From positions 1,095,876 to 1,159,875 of the forward strand of contig NZ_BBZI01000005.1 in NCBI RefSeq assembly GCF_008974245.1: 64,000 nt of DNA. The letters run 5' to 3'. The notes under the pieces are model-generated. The model made no database searches. It worked only from the letters and a program-made list of their open reading frames with translations, and was not told where the DNA came from. Both the position numbers and the translations under genes were made by a program. How positions within the stretch are numbered: the stretch's first letter is position 1; each line of letters begins with the position of its first letter. This document shows, in pieces, positions 1-9,027 of this stretch. The DNA comes from Streptomyces abyssomicinicus. Lineage in GTDB: Bacteria; Actinomycetota; Actinomycetes; Streptomycetales; Streptomycetaceae.

Positions 1-511
1 GGAGCAGGCCCTTGGACGGGATGCCGTTGACGGCGTTGATGTCCCAGTCGTTGATGGCCTTCGGGTTGCCCGAGGACTCACGGATGATGTTCTTGTGCAG
101 CCCGTGGTAGGTGCCCGGGATGCCCTTCGCCTGCATGATGTCGAGCGACTCGCGGATCCATCCGTCGAGGTTGTCCGTGTAGGTCTTCTTCTCGGACTTC
201 TCAGACTTCTCAGACTTCTCGGGCGACACCGGCATCTTGTAGGCCACCTGCTGGACCTCGACGCGGTCGGCGGAGCGGCTCACCGCGTCACCGGCGCGCT
301 CGCCGACGGCCTTGTCCGTGGTGCCGGACAGGACGGTGGCGGTGGTGGCGGTCGTGGCGGCGGCGGGCTTCGCGGCGGCCTGTGCCGGCTGCTGGTCCGC
401 GGTCGCGGCGAGACCGAAGGTGGTGGCCGCGGCGAGCGCGGCGAAACCGCCGGCGATGCCCACCTTCTGGATCTTGGTTGCGGCGGGGGCGGTGAAGGTG
501 AAGTTACGCAT
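1..511 (-). CDS. Secreted lytic transglycosylase (SLT domain), 3' part outside the window
   Basis: The gene reads from ATG at 511 towards base 1 and is open at the window edge, so only about 170 N-terminal residues are visible. They begin MRNFTFTAPAATKIQKVGIA, followed by an Ala-rich segment ending AATADQQPAQA that looks like a Sec signal with a cleavage site. Next come a low-complexity stretch with EKSEKSEKSEKK repeats and the start of an SLT fold: DNLDGWIRESLDIMQ, then NIIRESSGNPKAIND, where the Glu of RESSGNP matches the catalytic acid of family 1 lytic transglycosylases. The predicted role is cleavage of peptidoglycan glycan strands outside the membrane. The Shine-Dalgarno GAGGTG lies 5 nt before the ATG. 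Family assignment is good; the C-terminus cannot be assessed. Confidence 0.85.
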   Translation of the reverse strand, partial: MRNFTFTAPAATKIQKVGIAGGFAALAAATTFGLAATADQQPAQAAAKPAAATTATTATVLSGTTDKAVGERAGDAVSRSADRVEVQQVAYKMPVSPEKSEKSEKSEKKTYTDNLDGWIRESLDIMQAKGIPGTYHGLHKNIIRESSGNPKAINDWDINAVNGIPSKGLL

Positions 512-1049
512 GGGGCACCTCTTCGACTTGGCGCGGGAGTCGCTCCTCGGTCGGTGTCCGCTCGCTGCGGACCAGGGGGTGCCCTCATTGGCACGGGGGT
601 GCCGCGGTCGGATGACGCGGCTTGCTGAGCGACGAGTGCAATTCTTAGCGACGGGGAAATCGCAAAGCAAAGGTGTGATCTACGGTGCTGGATCGTAGGT
701 CACTGTCATCGATTCCCTGCGAGAGTGCGTCGTTCCAGTTCAGAGGGGTCGGTCGATCGCTCGCGACCTCTAACTTCTCTCGTACGTGACGCGCGCCCCA
801 TGCCTGTCCTCACAAGTACGGGGCTCTACCGTCGCATGGAGTTGCCGAAGCAACGCTCTCCGTCAGGGTGGGGCGCGAGAGGCGGGGTTCCCGGTGCCGG
901 GAGGATGCAGGGGGAGCGGCGCCTGTGACGGCCCTGTGGGGGCGGGCGGTGCGCCGGAGGGTCGAGCCTCGGTCGCCCGCCGCCGCCCACGGGTGTCAGG
1001 GGGGCGGGGTTCGCCCACCGGGGTGGCCGGGGGCCACGCTCCCGTTCGT
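512..1049. other. Intergenic region between divergent genes, with small hairpins in the transglycosylase leader
   Basis: There is no convincing gene here; the open frames lack ribosome sites and family resemblance. It holds the upstream region of the transglycosylase on the minus strand, with two short inverted repeats: 556-572 (GTCCGC/GCGGAC, 5-nt loop) and 579-594 (GTGCC/GGCAC). A c-di-AMP (ydaO-type) riboswitch was looked for because some Streptomyces cell-wall hydrolase genes carry one, but its conserved blocks are not visible. Confidence 0.5.
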
Positions 1050-1055
1050 TAGGAT
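1050..1055 (+). promoter_or_regulatory. Probable -10 box of a leaderless promoter (ABC-F gene)
   Basis: TAGGAT ends 10 nt before the ATG at 1066 and there is no Shine-Dalgarno sequence in between. This is compatible with a very short or absent 5' leader. The -35 element is not obvious. Confidence 0.4.
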
Positions 1056-1065
1056 CGGCACCCTG

Positions 1066-2706
1066 ATGACTGCCACCCTCGTCGCCAAGGAACTCGCCGC
1101 CGGACACGGTGACCGCACCCTCTTCACCGGACTCGACCTCGTCGTCGCGCCCGGAGACGTGATCGGTCTCGTGGGAGCCAACGGCGCAGGCAAGTCCTCG
1201 CTGCTCCGCCTGCTCGCCGGACTCGACCGGCCCGAGGAGGGCGAGCTCCGGCTCTCCCCGCCCACCGCCACCGTCGGCCACCTGCCACAGGAACCCGAGC
1301 GCCGCGCGGGGGAGTCCGTGCGGGAGTTCCTCGCCCGCCGCACGGGGGTCGCCGACGCCCAGACCGCGATGGACGCCGCGACCCAGGCGCTGGTCGACGG
1401 CGCACCCGGTGCCGACGACGCCTACTCGGAGACCCTGGAGCGCTGGCTCGCGCTCGGCGGCGCCGACCTGGACGAGCGGGCCGACGAGGTCGCTGCCGAC
1501 CTCGGCCTGACCGTCGGCCTCGACCTTCCGATGACCGCCCTCTCCGGCGGGCAGGCCGCACGCGCCGGACTGGCCTCGCTGCTCCTCTCGCGCTACAACG
1601 TCTTCCTCCTCGACGAGCCCACCAACGACCTCGACCTCGACGGTCTGGAACGCCTGGAGCGCTTCGTCTCCGAGCTGCGGGCCGGCACCGTCGTGGTCAG
1701 CCACGACCGCGAGTTCCTGATGCGCACGGTCACCAAGGTCCTGGAACTGGACCTCGCCCAGCAGCAGATCAACCTCTACGGCGGCGGGTACGCCTCCTAC
1801 CTGGAGGAACGCGAACGCGCCCGCACCCACGCCCGCGAGGAGTACGAGGAGTACGCCGACAAGCGCTCCGCGCTCGAAGGCCGTGCCCAGATGCAGCGGG
1901 GATGGATGGACAAGGGCGTCAAGAACGCCCGTCGCAAGGCCACCGACAACGACAAGATCGGCCGCAAGTTCCGCAGCGAGGCCAGCGAGAAGCAGGCGGC
2001 CAAGGCCAAGCAGACCCAGCGCATGATCGAGCGCCTCGACGTCGTCGAGGAGCCCCGCAAGGAGTGGGAGCTGCGGATGGAGATCGCCTCGGCGCCGCGC
2101 TCCGGCTCCGTGGTGGCCACCCTTCGCGACGCCGTCGTCACCCGGGGTGACTTCTCGTTCGGTCCGGCCACCCTGCAGATCGACTGGGCCGACCGGGTCG
2201 CCATCACCGGCGCCAACGGTGCGGGCAAGTCCACCCTGCTCGCCGCCCTGCTCGGCAGGCTGCCGCTGGACACAGGCCACGCATCGCTCGGATCGGGCGT
2301 CGTGGTGGGCGAGGTGGACCAGGCGCGCAAGCTCTTCCACGGCACGGAGAGCCTGCTGGACGCCTTCTGCGCCGCCGTCCCCGAGACAGAGCCCGCCGAG
2401 GTGCGCACGCTCCTCGCCAAGTTCGGCCTGCGCGCCGCTCATGTGCTGCGGCCCGCGACCACGCTCTCGCCCGGCGAGCGCACCCGCGCGGGTCTCGCCC
2501 TGCTCCAGGGCAAGGGGGTCAATCTGCTGGTCCTGGACGAGCCGACCAACCACCTCGACCTGCCGGCCATCGAGCAGCTGGAGTCGGCGCTGGAGGTGTA
2601 CACCGGGACGCTGCTGCTGGTGACCCACGACCGGCGCATGCTGGACTCGGTGCGCACCACGCGCCGGGTCGAGGTCGTCGACGGCAAGGTCACCGAGGCC
2701 GGCTGA
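1066..2706 (+). CDS. ABC-F family ATP-binding protein (duplicated ATPase)
   Basis: The 546-aa soluble protein has two ABC ATPase domains and no membrane segments. Domain 1 has Walker A GANGAGKS (about residues 37-44), signature LSGGQ (about 158) and Walker B LLDEPTNDLD (about 180). A charged helical linker rich in Arg, Lys and Glu (about 245-340) follows. Domain 2 has Walker A GANGAGKST (about 382), a variant signature LSPGE (about 466) and LVLDEPTNHLD (about 489). ABC-F proteins act on the ribosome as translation factors or antibiotic-protection factors rather than transporters. I chose ATG 1066 because homology starts at MTATLVAKELAAGHG and a -10-like box sits just upstream with no SD. Nothing in the sequence shows whether it is a housekeeping EttA-like factor or a resistance factor. 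Confidence 0.9.
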   Translation: MTATLVAKELAAGHGDRTLFTGLDLVVAPGDVIGLVGANGAGKSSLLRLLAGLDRPEEGELRLSPPTATVGHLPQEPERRAGESVREFLARRTGVADAQTAMDAATQALVDGAPGADDAYSETLERWLALGGADLDERADEVAADLGLTVGLDLPMTALSGGQAARAGLASLLLSRYNVFLLDEPTNDLDLDGLERLERFVSELRAGTVVVSHDREFLMRTVTKVLELDLAQQQINLYGGGYASYLEERERARTHAREEYEEYADKRSALEGRAQMQRGWMDKGVKNARRKATDNDKIGRKFRSEASEKQAAKAKQTQRMIERLDVVEEPRKEWELRMEIASAPRSGSVVATLRDAVVTRGDFSFGPATLQIDWADRVAITGANGAGKSTLLAALLGRLPLDTGHASLGSGVVVGEVDQARKLFHGTESLLDAFCAAVPETEPAEVRTLLAKFGLRAAHVLRPATTLSPGERTRAGLALLQGKGVNLLVLDEPTNHLDLPAIEQLESALEVYTGTLLLVTHDRRMLDSVRTTRRVEVVDGKVTEAG

Positions 2707-2707
2707 A

Positions 2708-2730
2708 CGGGGAGGGCCCGCCTCTCCCCG
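2708..2730. terminator. Hairpin terminator between convergent genes
   Basis: A 7-bp GC-rich inverted repeat (CGGGGAG ... CTCCCCG, 9-nt loop) lies right after the ABC-F stop and before the convergent oxidoreductase stop. It could serve both genes. No U tract follows, as is usual in Streptomyces. Confidence 0.6.
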
Positions 2731-2748
2731 CCCGGCCGGCGGTCTCGC

Positions 2749-4167
2749 TCACCTCCCGGGGACCTCCGGTGCCGTCGGCGGCTCGGCAGGCGTCGGCGCG
2801 GGCGGCTCGAAGAGCACGGCCCGGGCCACGGACGGGGCGAACAGGCTGCTGACCGGTGCGCAAAGGCCCAGTACGGAACGGAAGGCGGGCCCCACCACGG
2901 GGTCACCGGGGTAGCGTTCCAGGACGCGCCGCAGATACAGGTCCGCGATGCGGTCCGCCGGCCCGGCCGCCACGGCGTTGCCCACCGCGCCCGGCATCGA
3001 CCGGTCGGACCCGGCCGAGATGTCCCACGCCTGCCTGGACGCCGCGAGCAGCGCCTTCTGCACGCGCCGCGTCGTGGCGGGCCGACGCGGATCGGCCAGT
3101 GCGTCGCGCAGGACGACCGCGCTCATCGCGGCGACGGCCATGCCCTGACCGTAGATCGGGTTGAACGTGCACAGGGCGTCGCCGATGGCGAGGAATCCGG
3201 CCGGACGGCGGCCGGGAAGGTCGTAGCGGCGGCGGATGTTCGCGGTCCGCCGGAACGCGAACGCGGGAGTCAGCGGTTCGGCCTCGTCCAGCCATCGGTG
3301 CAGGAGCGGATGCGGCAGCCTCTTCCTGACGTACGTCACGAACTCGTCGCCGCCCGTGGGCGGTTCGTCGCCGCGGAGCCCCGAGACGACGACCACGTGG
3401 GTGCCGTCCTCCAGGGGCAGCGCACCACCGGCGTAGACCTGGGCGGGACTGGGGTAGACGTAGTAACCGCGGGTGTCGCCGTCCAGGACGCCGTTGCGGC
3501 CGCGGTACACGCGGGAGGAGTACGCCAGGCCCGTCTCGATGGTCTCCTCGCGCACGGCCTCGGCTCCGACGGCCGTCAGCCATTGCGGAGCCTTCGTCCC
3601 CGCGCCGGAGGCGTCGACGACCAGGTCGGCTTCGAGGACCTGTCGCGTCCCCCGGGCGTCACCGGAGCGCTCGCGGACCAGGACGCCCCGCACCCGCCGG
3701 GCGTCACCGCGAAGGCCGAGGACCTCGGTCTTCTCCGCCACGCTGATCAACGGGTTGGCGAGGACGCGCCGCCGCACCAGCTCCTCCAGTTGAACACGGG
3801 AACCGGTGTAGATGTGCGTCGTCGCGGCAAGCCTCCTGAACCAGCGCCCGTCCTGCTGCTGCACCAGGTCCGACGGCATGCCCACGCGCGGCGCACCCGC
3901 CGCCCGCAGCTCCGCGACGAAGCCGGGAAGCAGCGACTCCAGGGCCACCTGCCCGCCCTCCAGCAGGACATGCGGATGCCGGGCCTGCGGCACCCCGGGC
4001 CGCGGCCCGGTACCGGCCGGGAACCGGTCCCGTTCGACGATGGTCACCCGGTCGGCGTGCCCGGCGAGGACGTGAGCGGCGAGCAGCCCTGCGAGGCTCC
4101 CGCCCACCACGACCGCGTGCCGATCTTTGTTCCTGTCCGAACGACCTGTCCTCCGTGCGGAATCCAC
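2749..4167 (-). CDS. FAD-dependent oxidoreductase (monooxygenase/halogenase-like fold)
   Basis: The 472-aa protein starts with a Rossmann FAD site, AVVVGGSLAGLLAAHVLAG (GxSxxG, about residues 18-36), ending in the ribose-binding acid of VTIVERDRFP. A second FAD motif lies further on (RPAGFLAIGDALCTFNPIYGQGMAVA, with GD and the NP-YGQGM segment), typical of group A flavin hydroxylases and related geranylgeranyl reductase-like enzymes. No transmembrane segment or partner reductase is seen. The substrate cannot be inferred; there is no biosynthetic cluster around it. The gene is monocistronic, convergent with the ABC-F gene and 268 bp downstream of the aldo/keto reductase. Confidence 0.8.
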   Translation of the reverse strand: MDSARRTGRSDRNKDRHAVVVGGSLAGLLAAHVLAGHADRVTIVERDRFPAGTGPRPGVPQARHPHVLLEGGQVALESLLPGFVAELRAAGAPRVGMPSDLVQQQDGRWFRRLAATTHIYTGSRVQLEELVRRRVLANPLISVAEKTEVLGLRGDARRVRGVLVRERSGDARGTRQVLEADLVVDASGAGTKAPQWLTAVGAEAVREETIETGLAYSSRVYRGRNGVLDGDTRGYYVYPSPAQVYAGGALPLEDGTHVVVVSGLRGDEPPTGGDEFVTYVRKRLPHPLLHRWLDEAEPLTPAFAFRRTANIRRRYDLPGRRPAGFLAIGDALCTFNPIYGQGMAVAAMSAVVLRDALADPRRPATTRRVQKALLAASRQAWDISAGSDRSMPGAVGNAVAAGPADRIADLYLRRVLERYPGDPVVGPAFRSVLGLCAPVSSLFAPSVARAVLFEPPAPTPAEPPTAPEVPGR

Positions 4168-4435
4168 CGATGCGTCTCCCCTGCTGCTCGTCGTCGGAAG
4201 GCCCAGTATCGCGCTCGGCGGGGTGATTTGACAGGTTTTCAGGTGTTGATCCCCTCCTCGATGCGCTCAACCACCCCGGGGCGGACGCCGGAGCGGCACG
4301 CGGCATCGGGGTCCCGTGGGGGATCGCGCCGCGGCAGGCGTGGCCTGCAGCGGGACCGGAGACGTCGCGCACCGCTCGGCGCGCGATCCGGGACAACGCG
4401 TCAGCGCACGTCACCCCGGGTGGGCCGGCCTGACG

Positions 4436-5293
4436 TCATTCGCCGCGGTAGACAGGGAAGACGATGTGCTCGCCGTAGTCCACGCCGCGCAGGTCTCGCA
4501 GGAGGTCCATGTCGTCGACGGAGATCTCGAAGTCGACTTCGGCGTTGGACCGCATGTGCTCGGGGTTCGCCGTCTTCGGCAGCGACACGGTGCCCAACTG
4601 CAGGGTGTAGCGGATGCACAGCTGGGGGACGGACACTCCGTACCTCTCCGCGATCGCCCGGACCTGGGCGTTCTTCAGGATCGCGCCGTGGGCGATCGGC
4701 GAGTACGCCTCGACCAGGATCCGCTTGCTCCGGCAGTAGGCCAAGAGGTCGGTGGGGGTGTTGCCGGCATGCACGAGCAACTGGTTCACATGCGGGACGA
4801 CCGACGCGCCCTGCAGGACGTTCTCCAGGTCGTGCTGCCGGAAGTTGGAGACCCCGATGGCTCGGATCTTGCCGGCCTGGTGGGAGTCCTCCAAGGCACG
4901 CCATGCCTCGCGGTTGCCCTGCGCGTAGTCGCCGCCGCGGAAGTCGTCCCACGGCTGAGGGCTGTGGATCAGCATCAGGTCGATGTGGTCCAGGCCCAGC
5001 TTCTCAAGAGAGCCGTCGATCGCGATGAGGGCTTGGTCGTAGTCCTTGATCTCCGCAGCCAGCTTGGTCGACACGAACAGCTCGTCGCGGGGCACTCCCG
5101 ATGCGCGCACCCCCTCGCCGACGCCCCGCTCGTTGCCGTATGCCTGGGCGGTGTCGATGTTGCGGTAGCCGATCTCCACGGCTGCGCGGACCGCGTCGGC
5201 CACTTCGTCGTCGTGGATGAACCAGGTGCCGAGGCCCAGCTTGGGGATCTCGACGCCGCCTGTCAGCGTGTAGGTCTCGTCCAGGATGGTCAT
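4436..5293 (-). CDS. Aldo/keto reductase
   Basis: The 285-aa length is typical of the AKR family, an NADPH-dependent TIM barrel reducing aldehydes or ketones in the cytoplasm. The full catalytic tetrad can be placed: Asp47 and Tyr52 in NIDTAQAYGNERGVG, Lys77 in FVSTKLAAE and His110 in IDLMLIHSPQP. The cofactor-binding end is visible in VSLPKTANPEHMRSN. A good SD (GGAG) precedes the ATG. It resembles 2,5-diketo-gluconate reductase-type AKRs. It lies upstream of the FAD oxidoreductase and downstream of a sugar transporter on the same strand, but gaps of 150-270 bp argue against one tight operon. Confidence 0.9.
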   Translation of the reverse strand: MTILDETYTLTGGVEIPKLGLGTWFIHDDEVADAVRAAVEIGYRNIDTAQAYGNERGVGEGVRASGVPRDELFVSTKLAAEIKDYDQALIAIDGSLEKLGLDHIDLMLIHSPQPWDDFRGGDYAQGNREAWRALEDSHQAGKIRAIGVSNFRQHDLENVLQGASVVPHVNQLLVHAGNTPTDLLAYCRSKRILVEAYSPIAHGAILKNAQVRAIAERYGVSVPQLCIRYTLQLGTVSLPKTANPEHMRSNAEVDFEISVDDMDLLRDLRGVDYGEHIVFPVYRGE

Positions 5294-5446
5294 GTGTTCG
5301 CTCCTTCTTCGGCAGCTGCCGCCGCACCTGTCGGTGACTGGCTCGAGCCATTCGTTGCTGACGTGTTCGCCCGGCTCGATGGTCTCCCCACGGGGAAGAG
5401 CTGATGCTCGGCGCAGAGCGTTCGGAGCCTGGAACGGCGTCGGTCT

Positions 5447-6763
5447 TCACGGACGGGCCATGGCGTCAGCGATCTCGGAGTCGGTACGACCCCGGGTTTC
5501 GGGCACCTTGCGGGCGATGAAGAGAAGTCCCAGCAGACAGAGAGCGGCGAAGAGCCAGAAGGTCTGACCCTCGCCCAGCGTCTGTACCAGATGCAGGAAG
5601 AACTGGTTGACCAGGAAGTTGCAGATCCAGTTCACGGCCGTGCACAGGCTCGCGCCGCGTGCGCGTACCCGCGGCGGGAACAGCTCGGAGACCAGCAACC
5701 AGATCACCGGGCCGGCGCCGATCGCGAAGAAGGCGACGTATCCGAGCAGGCAGACCAGGGCGATCACACTCTGTCCGGAGACGTCCCAGACGAAGCAGGC
5801 GCCCAGCGGGACCAGCGTCGCGAGCATTCCCCCCATGGAGAGCAGGAGCAGCGGGCGCCGGCCCCACCGATCGACCAGACGGGCGGACACGAAGGTCATG
5901 AGCAGGTTGAGGGCGCCGATGAACACCGAGTAGAGGATCGCGTTCGACGCCGACAGGCCGGTGGTCTTGATGACGGTCGGGGCGAAGTACAGCACGGCGT
6001 TGATCCCGCACAGCTGCTGCAGCGCGCACAGCGCGGCGCCGATGATCAGGGCCGGGCGGGCGGTGGAGGTGAACAGGTCGGTGACGGAGACAGGACGCTC
6101 GTCGCCGACGGACTCGGTCCGGCTCCCGACCCGCCCCTTGCGGTGCCAGGCCGGGGACTCCCGCAGAGTGGGGGACAGGAGCAGGAACAGCGCGACGCCC
6201 ACGGCGCCCGCGCCGAACATCCAGCGCCAGTCGCCCGAGGCGGAGAGGATCAGGGCGATGACGTAGGACAGGAGCAGACCGAGGGTGAGACCGAGCTGGT
6301 TGAGCAGGCCCATGCGGCCACGGTTGCGTGCGTCGGAGATCTCCGAAAGGTAGACCGGAACCAGGGCCGACGCGATGCCCGCTGCCAGGCCCTGCGTGAT
6401 GCGGCCGGCCAGGAACAGCGCGAAGCCGGGAGCCAGCGCGCAGGCGAGGAGACCGAGGCCGAAGAGCAGCCCGCTGAGGAGCAGGATGCGGCGGCGGCCG
6501 ATGCGGTCGCTGATACGCCCGGAGGTGAGGGCACTGAGGGCGGCGCCGAGCAGGAAGGAGGAGACGGCGAAGCTCTGCCGGCTGGTCGACAGGTCGAAGT
6601 GCGGGACGTAGAACAGCTGCGCACCGGCCACGATGCCGCTGCTGTAGCCGTAAAGCACACAGGTCAGCGCGGCGGTCACGCCCGCCAGCAGCCATACCTC
6701 GGCTTCGGCGCCGGACCCGTGGGCGTCGGGCCCTGGGCCGTTCGCGTCACTCGTGCTGCTCAT
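5447..6763 (-). CDS. Sugar-porter family MFS transporter
   Basis: The 438-aa integral membrane protein has about 12 hydrophobic segments. Sugar-porter signatures are present: GRISDRIGRRRILLLSG after TM2, PVYLSEISDARNRGRM in the first half, QQLCGINAVLYFAPTV, VDRWGRRPLLLLS, ELFPPRVRARGASL and the C-terminal PETRGRTDSEI. It likely imports a hexose or pentose by proton symport. The start ATG 6763 overlaps the stop of the preceding 61-codon ORF as ATGA, so translation is probably coupled. The frame stays open far upstream, but homology starts after MSSTSDANGPGP. Confidence 0.9.
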   Translation of the reverse strand: MSSTSDANGPGPDAHGSGAEAEVWLLAGVTAALTCVLYGYSSGIVAGAQLFYVPHFDLSTSRQSFAVSSFLLGAALSALTSGRISDRIGRRRILLLSGLLFGLGLLACALAPGFALFLAGRITQGLAAGIASALVPVYLSEISDARNRGRMGLLNQLGLTLGLLLSYVIALILSASGDWRWMFGAGAVGVALFLLLSPTLRESPAWHRKGRVGSRTESVGDERPVSVTDLFTSTARPALIIGAALCALQQLCGINAVLYFAPTVIKTTGLSASNAILYSVFIGALNLLMTFVSARLVDRWGRRPLLLLSMGGMLATLVPLGACFVWDVSGQSVIALVCLLGYVAFFAIGAGPVIWLLVSELFPPRVRARGASLCTAVNWICNFLVNQFFLHLVQTLGEGQTFWLFAALCLLGLLFIARKVPETRGRTDSEIADAMARP

Positions 6764-6945
6764 GAGGCGTCTCGCGGCCGTTCCTGCTCCGGGGGACACC
6801 AGCGGCCGCCGGTGACGAGGCGGTCGGCCCCGGCCGGTCCCCAGCTGCCGGCCGGATGGGAGAACGGTCCGCTCACGGGATCCAGGACGTCGCCGACGAC
6901 CGCGTGCTCCTGGCCGACAGGAGGGGCGGAGGACGGAGGGTTCAT
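6760..6945 (-). pseudogene. 61-codon remnant of the glucose-6-phosphate dehydrogenase C-terminus
   Basis: The short ORF encodes MNPPSSAPPVGQEHAVVGDV followed by LDPVSGPFSHPAGSWGPAGA and DRLVTGGRWCPP. The piece PAGSWGPAGADRL matches the conserved extreme C-terminus of glucose-6-phosphate 1-dehydrogenases (Y-x-x-GSWGP-x-x-AD-x-L). All of the Rossmann and catalytic regions are missing, so it cannot be an active dehydrogenase. It has a good SD (AGGAAGG, 9 nt before ATG) and its stop overlaps the start of the sugar transporter (ATGA). It may therefore survive as a translated coupling peptide. A deletion that removed most of a zwf gene would explain this; a coincidental small gene is less likely. 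Confidence 0.55.
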
Positions 6946-7631
6946 CGCTGTGGCCTTCCTCGTCTCTGTCTGCGTCGCCTATCACGGACCGGACGCGGAC
7001 TCCGGCGGTCGTCCCGCCGAGGGAATTCGGTACGGCATGGGAGGACGGCGCCGAGAGCCCAGGGCCGACACGCGTACGACGGCGCCGGACAGCCGGCCCG
7101 GCCGCACGCGTGCGTACGCGCGTTCACATACCGAGCGCTCGGCGCGTCGCATACGGTCGGAAAACCAGGCGATCGCGACGCGCGGTACGGCTGTCGGTGC
7201 CACCGATCGGGACCGCAGCACCGTCGACACGGGAAGGCGTACTGGCGCTCATGCTCCGACGCTAGGCAGAACCGAGCGGCTTCGCACGCCGGGGAGGGCG
7301 TTCGCCGCTGCCTCACGGGTCCGGCGCCGGCGACTCCGACACCGCGGTGCGGGTTCGTCGAGGAGGCAGGCCGCCGCCGCTGGACGCCGTGCCGCCGCCG
7401 GCGAGGGCTCCGGTCGAGGGTGACCGCAAGCCAGGGCGGGGCGGCGGGCCTCATCCCGATCCCCGACCGCGCCGCCCAAGGCCTCGGGCACGATGGAGAC
7501 ACGAGGAGAGGGGGACGAAGAGCGGGAGGCATCGGCGCTCGGCAGCGAGCCGGAGGACGGGGCATCGCCCGGCGACGAGCAGGACGACGTGACGAGGAGG
7601 GCCCCGGCGACGGGCCCGAGGAGGGGACTTC
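6946..7631. other. Divergent intergenic region with one TetR-like palindrome
   Basis: These 686 bp hold no gene I can support. The palindrome at 7131-7142 is listed separately. The rest is GC-rich with many open frames that show no domain. The last 15 bases contain the SD (GAGGAGG) of the methyltransferase-NUDIX gene. Confidence 0.5.
7131..7142. promoter_or_regulatory. Palindrome CCGAGCGCTCGG, possible TetR-type operator
   Basis: The perfect 12-bp palindrome in the context ATACCGAGCGCTCGGCG is the shape of many actinobacterial TetR-family operators. No TetR gene is next to it. On the minus strand the sequence GGTATGTG directly follows, so it could overlap a promoter for the sugar-transporter unit. 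This is inference only. Confidence 0.35.
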
Positions 7632-8852
7632 ATGACGGCACCCGACACACCCGGTACGGCCGCTGCGGAGAACGTCAACGCCGCGGTGTGGCACACCTAC
7701 GGGGCACACCACCTCGACCGGGCCACGCCCCTGCCCGAGGTGGACGAGATCGCCTGGGGCCCTGCGGGAACAGGGCCGGGAGACGCTGTCCTCGGTGACC
7801 TGACGGGCCTGCGCGTGCTCGACCTGGGCTGTGGCCCGGGCCGTCACGCCGCCCACCTCGCGCGTGCCCGTCACGCCGCCGTGGACGCCGTCGATCTCTC
7901 ACCGACTCAGATCGAGCGGGCACGGGTACGCTACGACGGCCTGCCCGGCCTGCGGTTGATCCAGGCCGACGCCGTCGCACATCTGCGCGCTTCGGCGCCG
8001 TACGACGTGATCTACTCCCTGTCCGCCGTCCACTTCGTCGACCCGCACCGACTGCTGCCCGCCCTGGCGGTCGCCCTCAGGCCCGGCGGACGGCTGTACT
8101 TCACCGTGCTGCACACCAACTCGGCCGGGCACGGCCCCTCTTCGGAGGTGAAACCCCGCCCGGAGAACCTGCGCCTGGCCGGCGGCGGCGACCTGACCGT
8201 GCACATGTGGGTGCTCACCCCGGAGCTGTGGACGGATCTGCTCGCGCAGTACGGGCTGCGCGCCGAGGAGGTCACCGTGCTGGACGCGTCCGAGGCGGGC
8301 AACCATGCCTCGTACCGGCTCTTCCAGGTCCGCAGGCCGGTGCGGATCACCTCTCGTCCACGTACGGCCCAGCCACCCGTCGCGCACGCGGCGGCGGGAG
8401 TCGGCGCGGTGTTGGCGGGACCGCGCGGTCTGCTGCTCGGCCGCCACCGGCGGGGGACGCTCGAGTTGCCCGGCGGCACGGTGGAGCCGGGCGAGCCGCT
8501 GGAGGAGACGGTGGTGCGCGAACTGGCCGAGGAGACCGGTCTGCGCGCAGACCCGGCCGACGTGCGCCTGCTGGGCATGCTCCTGGACCAGGTCGGCGAC
8601 GTCGTCCGGATCACGTTCGGCGCGCTCGTCACGCGGTGGAGCGGCGAGCCCGCCGACCAGCCGGGCGAGCGGGTCGGAGACTGGGGGTGGTGGCCGCTGG
8701 ACGGGCTGCCGCCGGGCCTGTTCGAATGCAGCGCCCAGATCCTCACCGCATGGCGCCCCGACCTGCCCATCGACCATCCCCCCGCCCACTTCACCTCCTT
8801 CGCCGACCCGCGCGAATCCGGTCAGGACGTCCACGGCCGAATGGGGAAGTAG
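7632..8852 (+). CDS. SAM-dependent methyltransferase fused to a NUDIX hydrolase
   Basis: The 406-aa protein has two domains. Residues about 1-240 form a class I methyltransferase with motif [17 protein letters not shown], the acidic motif VDAVDLSP and the post-motif [14 protein letters not shown]. Residues about 262-385 form a NUDIX domain with a complete box, [20 protein letters not shown] followed by ETGL, matching GX5EX7REUXEEXGU. The substrates are not evident; NUDIX domains cleave nucleoside-diphosphate-linked compounds. ATG 7632 has a strong SD (GAGGAGG). There is no stop or second start between the domains, so the fusion is real in this sequence. Confidence 0.88.
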   Translation: MTAPDTPGTAAAENVNAAVWHTYGAHHLDRATPLPEVDEIAWGPAGTGPGDAVLGDLTGLRVLDLGCGPGRHAAHLARARHAAVDAVDLSPTQIERARVRYDGLPGLRLIQADAVAHLRASAPYDVIYSLSAVHFVDPHRLLPALAVALRPGGRLYFTVLHTNSAGHGPSSEVKPRPENLRLAGGGDLTVHMWVLTPELWTDLLAQYGLRAEEVTVLDASEAGNHASYRLFQVRRPVRITSRPRTAQPPVAHAAAGVGAVLAGPRGLLLGRHRRGTLELPGGTVEPGEPLEETVVRELAEETGLRADPADVRLLGMLLDQVGDVVRITFGALVTRWSGEPADQPGERVGDWGWWPLDGLPPGLFECSAQILTAWRPDLPIDHPPAHFTSFADPRESGQDVHGRMGK

Positions 8853-9027
8853 CGGCTGGCGCCACCCGGAGACTCTCCCGTGCGGCCTTCCGGAGACGAC
8901 GGCGGCTGACGCCCGGTGCCGTACACGGGTCGAGGTCTGCCGGTTCGACGAGGCGCTCACGGCCCGCAGTGGACTCCTGGTCGATCGCCCTGGTCGGGGG
9001 CTGCCCTCCGGTGGCACCATCTGGGGG

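Noticed and set aside
512..1049. Possible c-di-AMP (ydaO) riboswitch upstream of the SLT gene
   Set aside because: The expected conserved blocks are not visible; only short hairpins are present.
826..2628. 600-codon minus-strand ORF opposite the ABC-F gene
   Set aside because: It is the high-GC antisense shadow of the ABC-F gene; composition is Gly/Arg/Val-rich with no motif.
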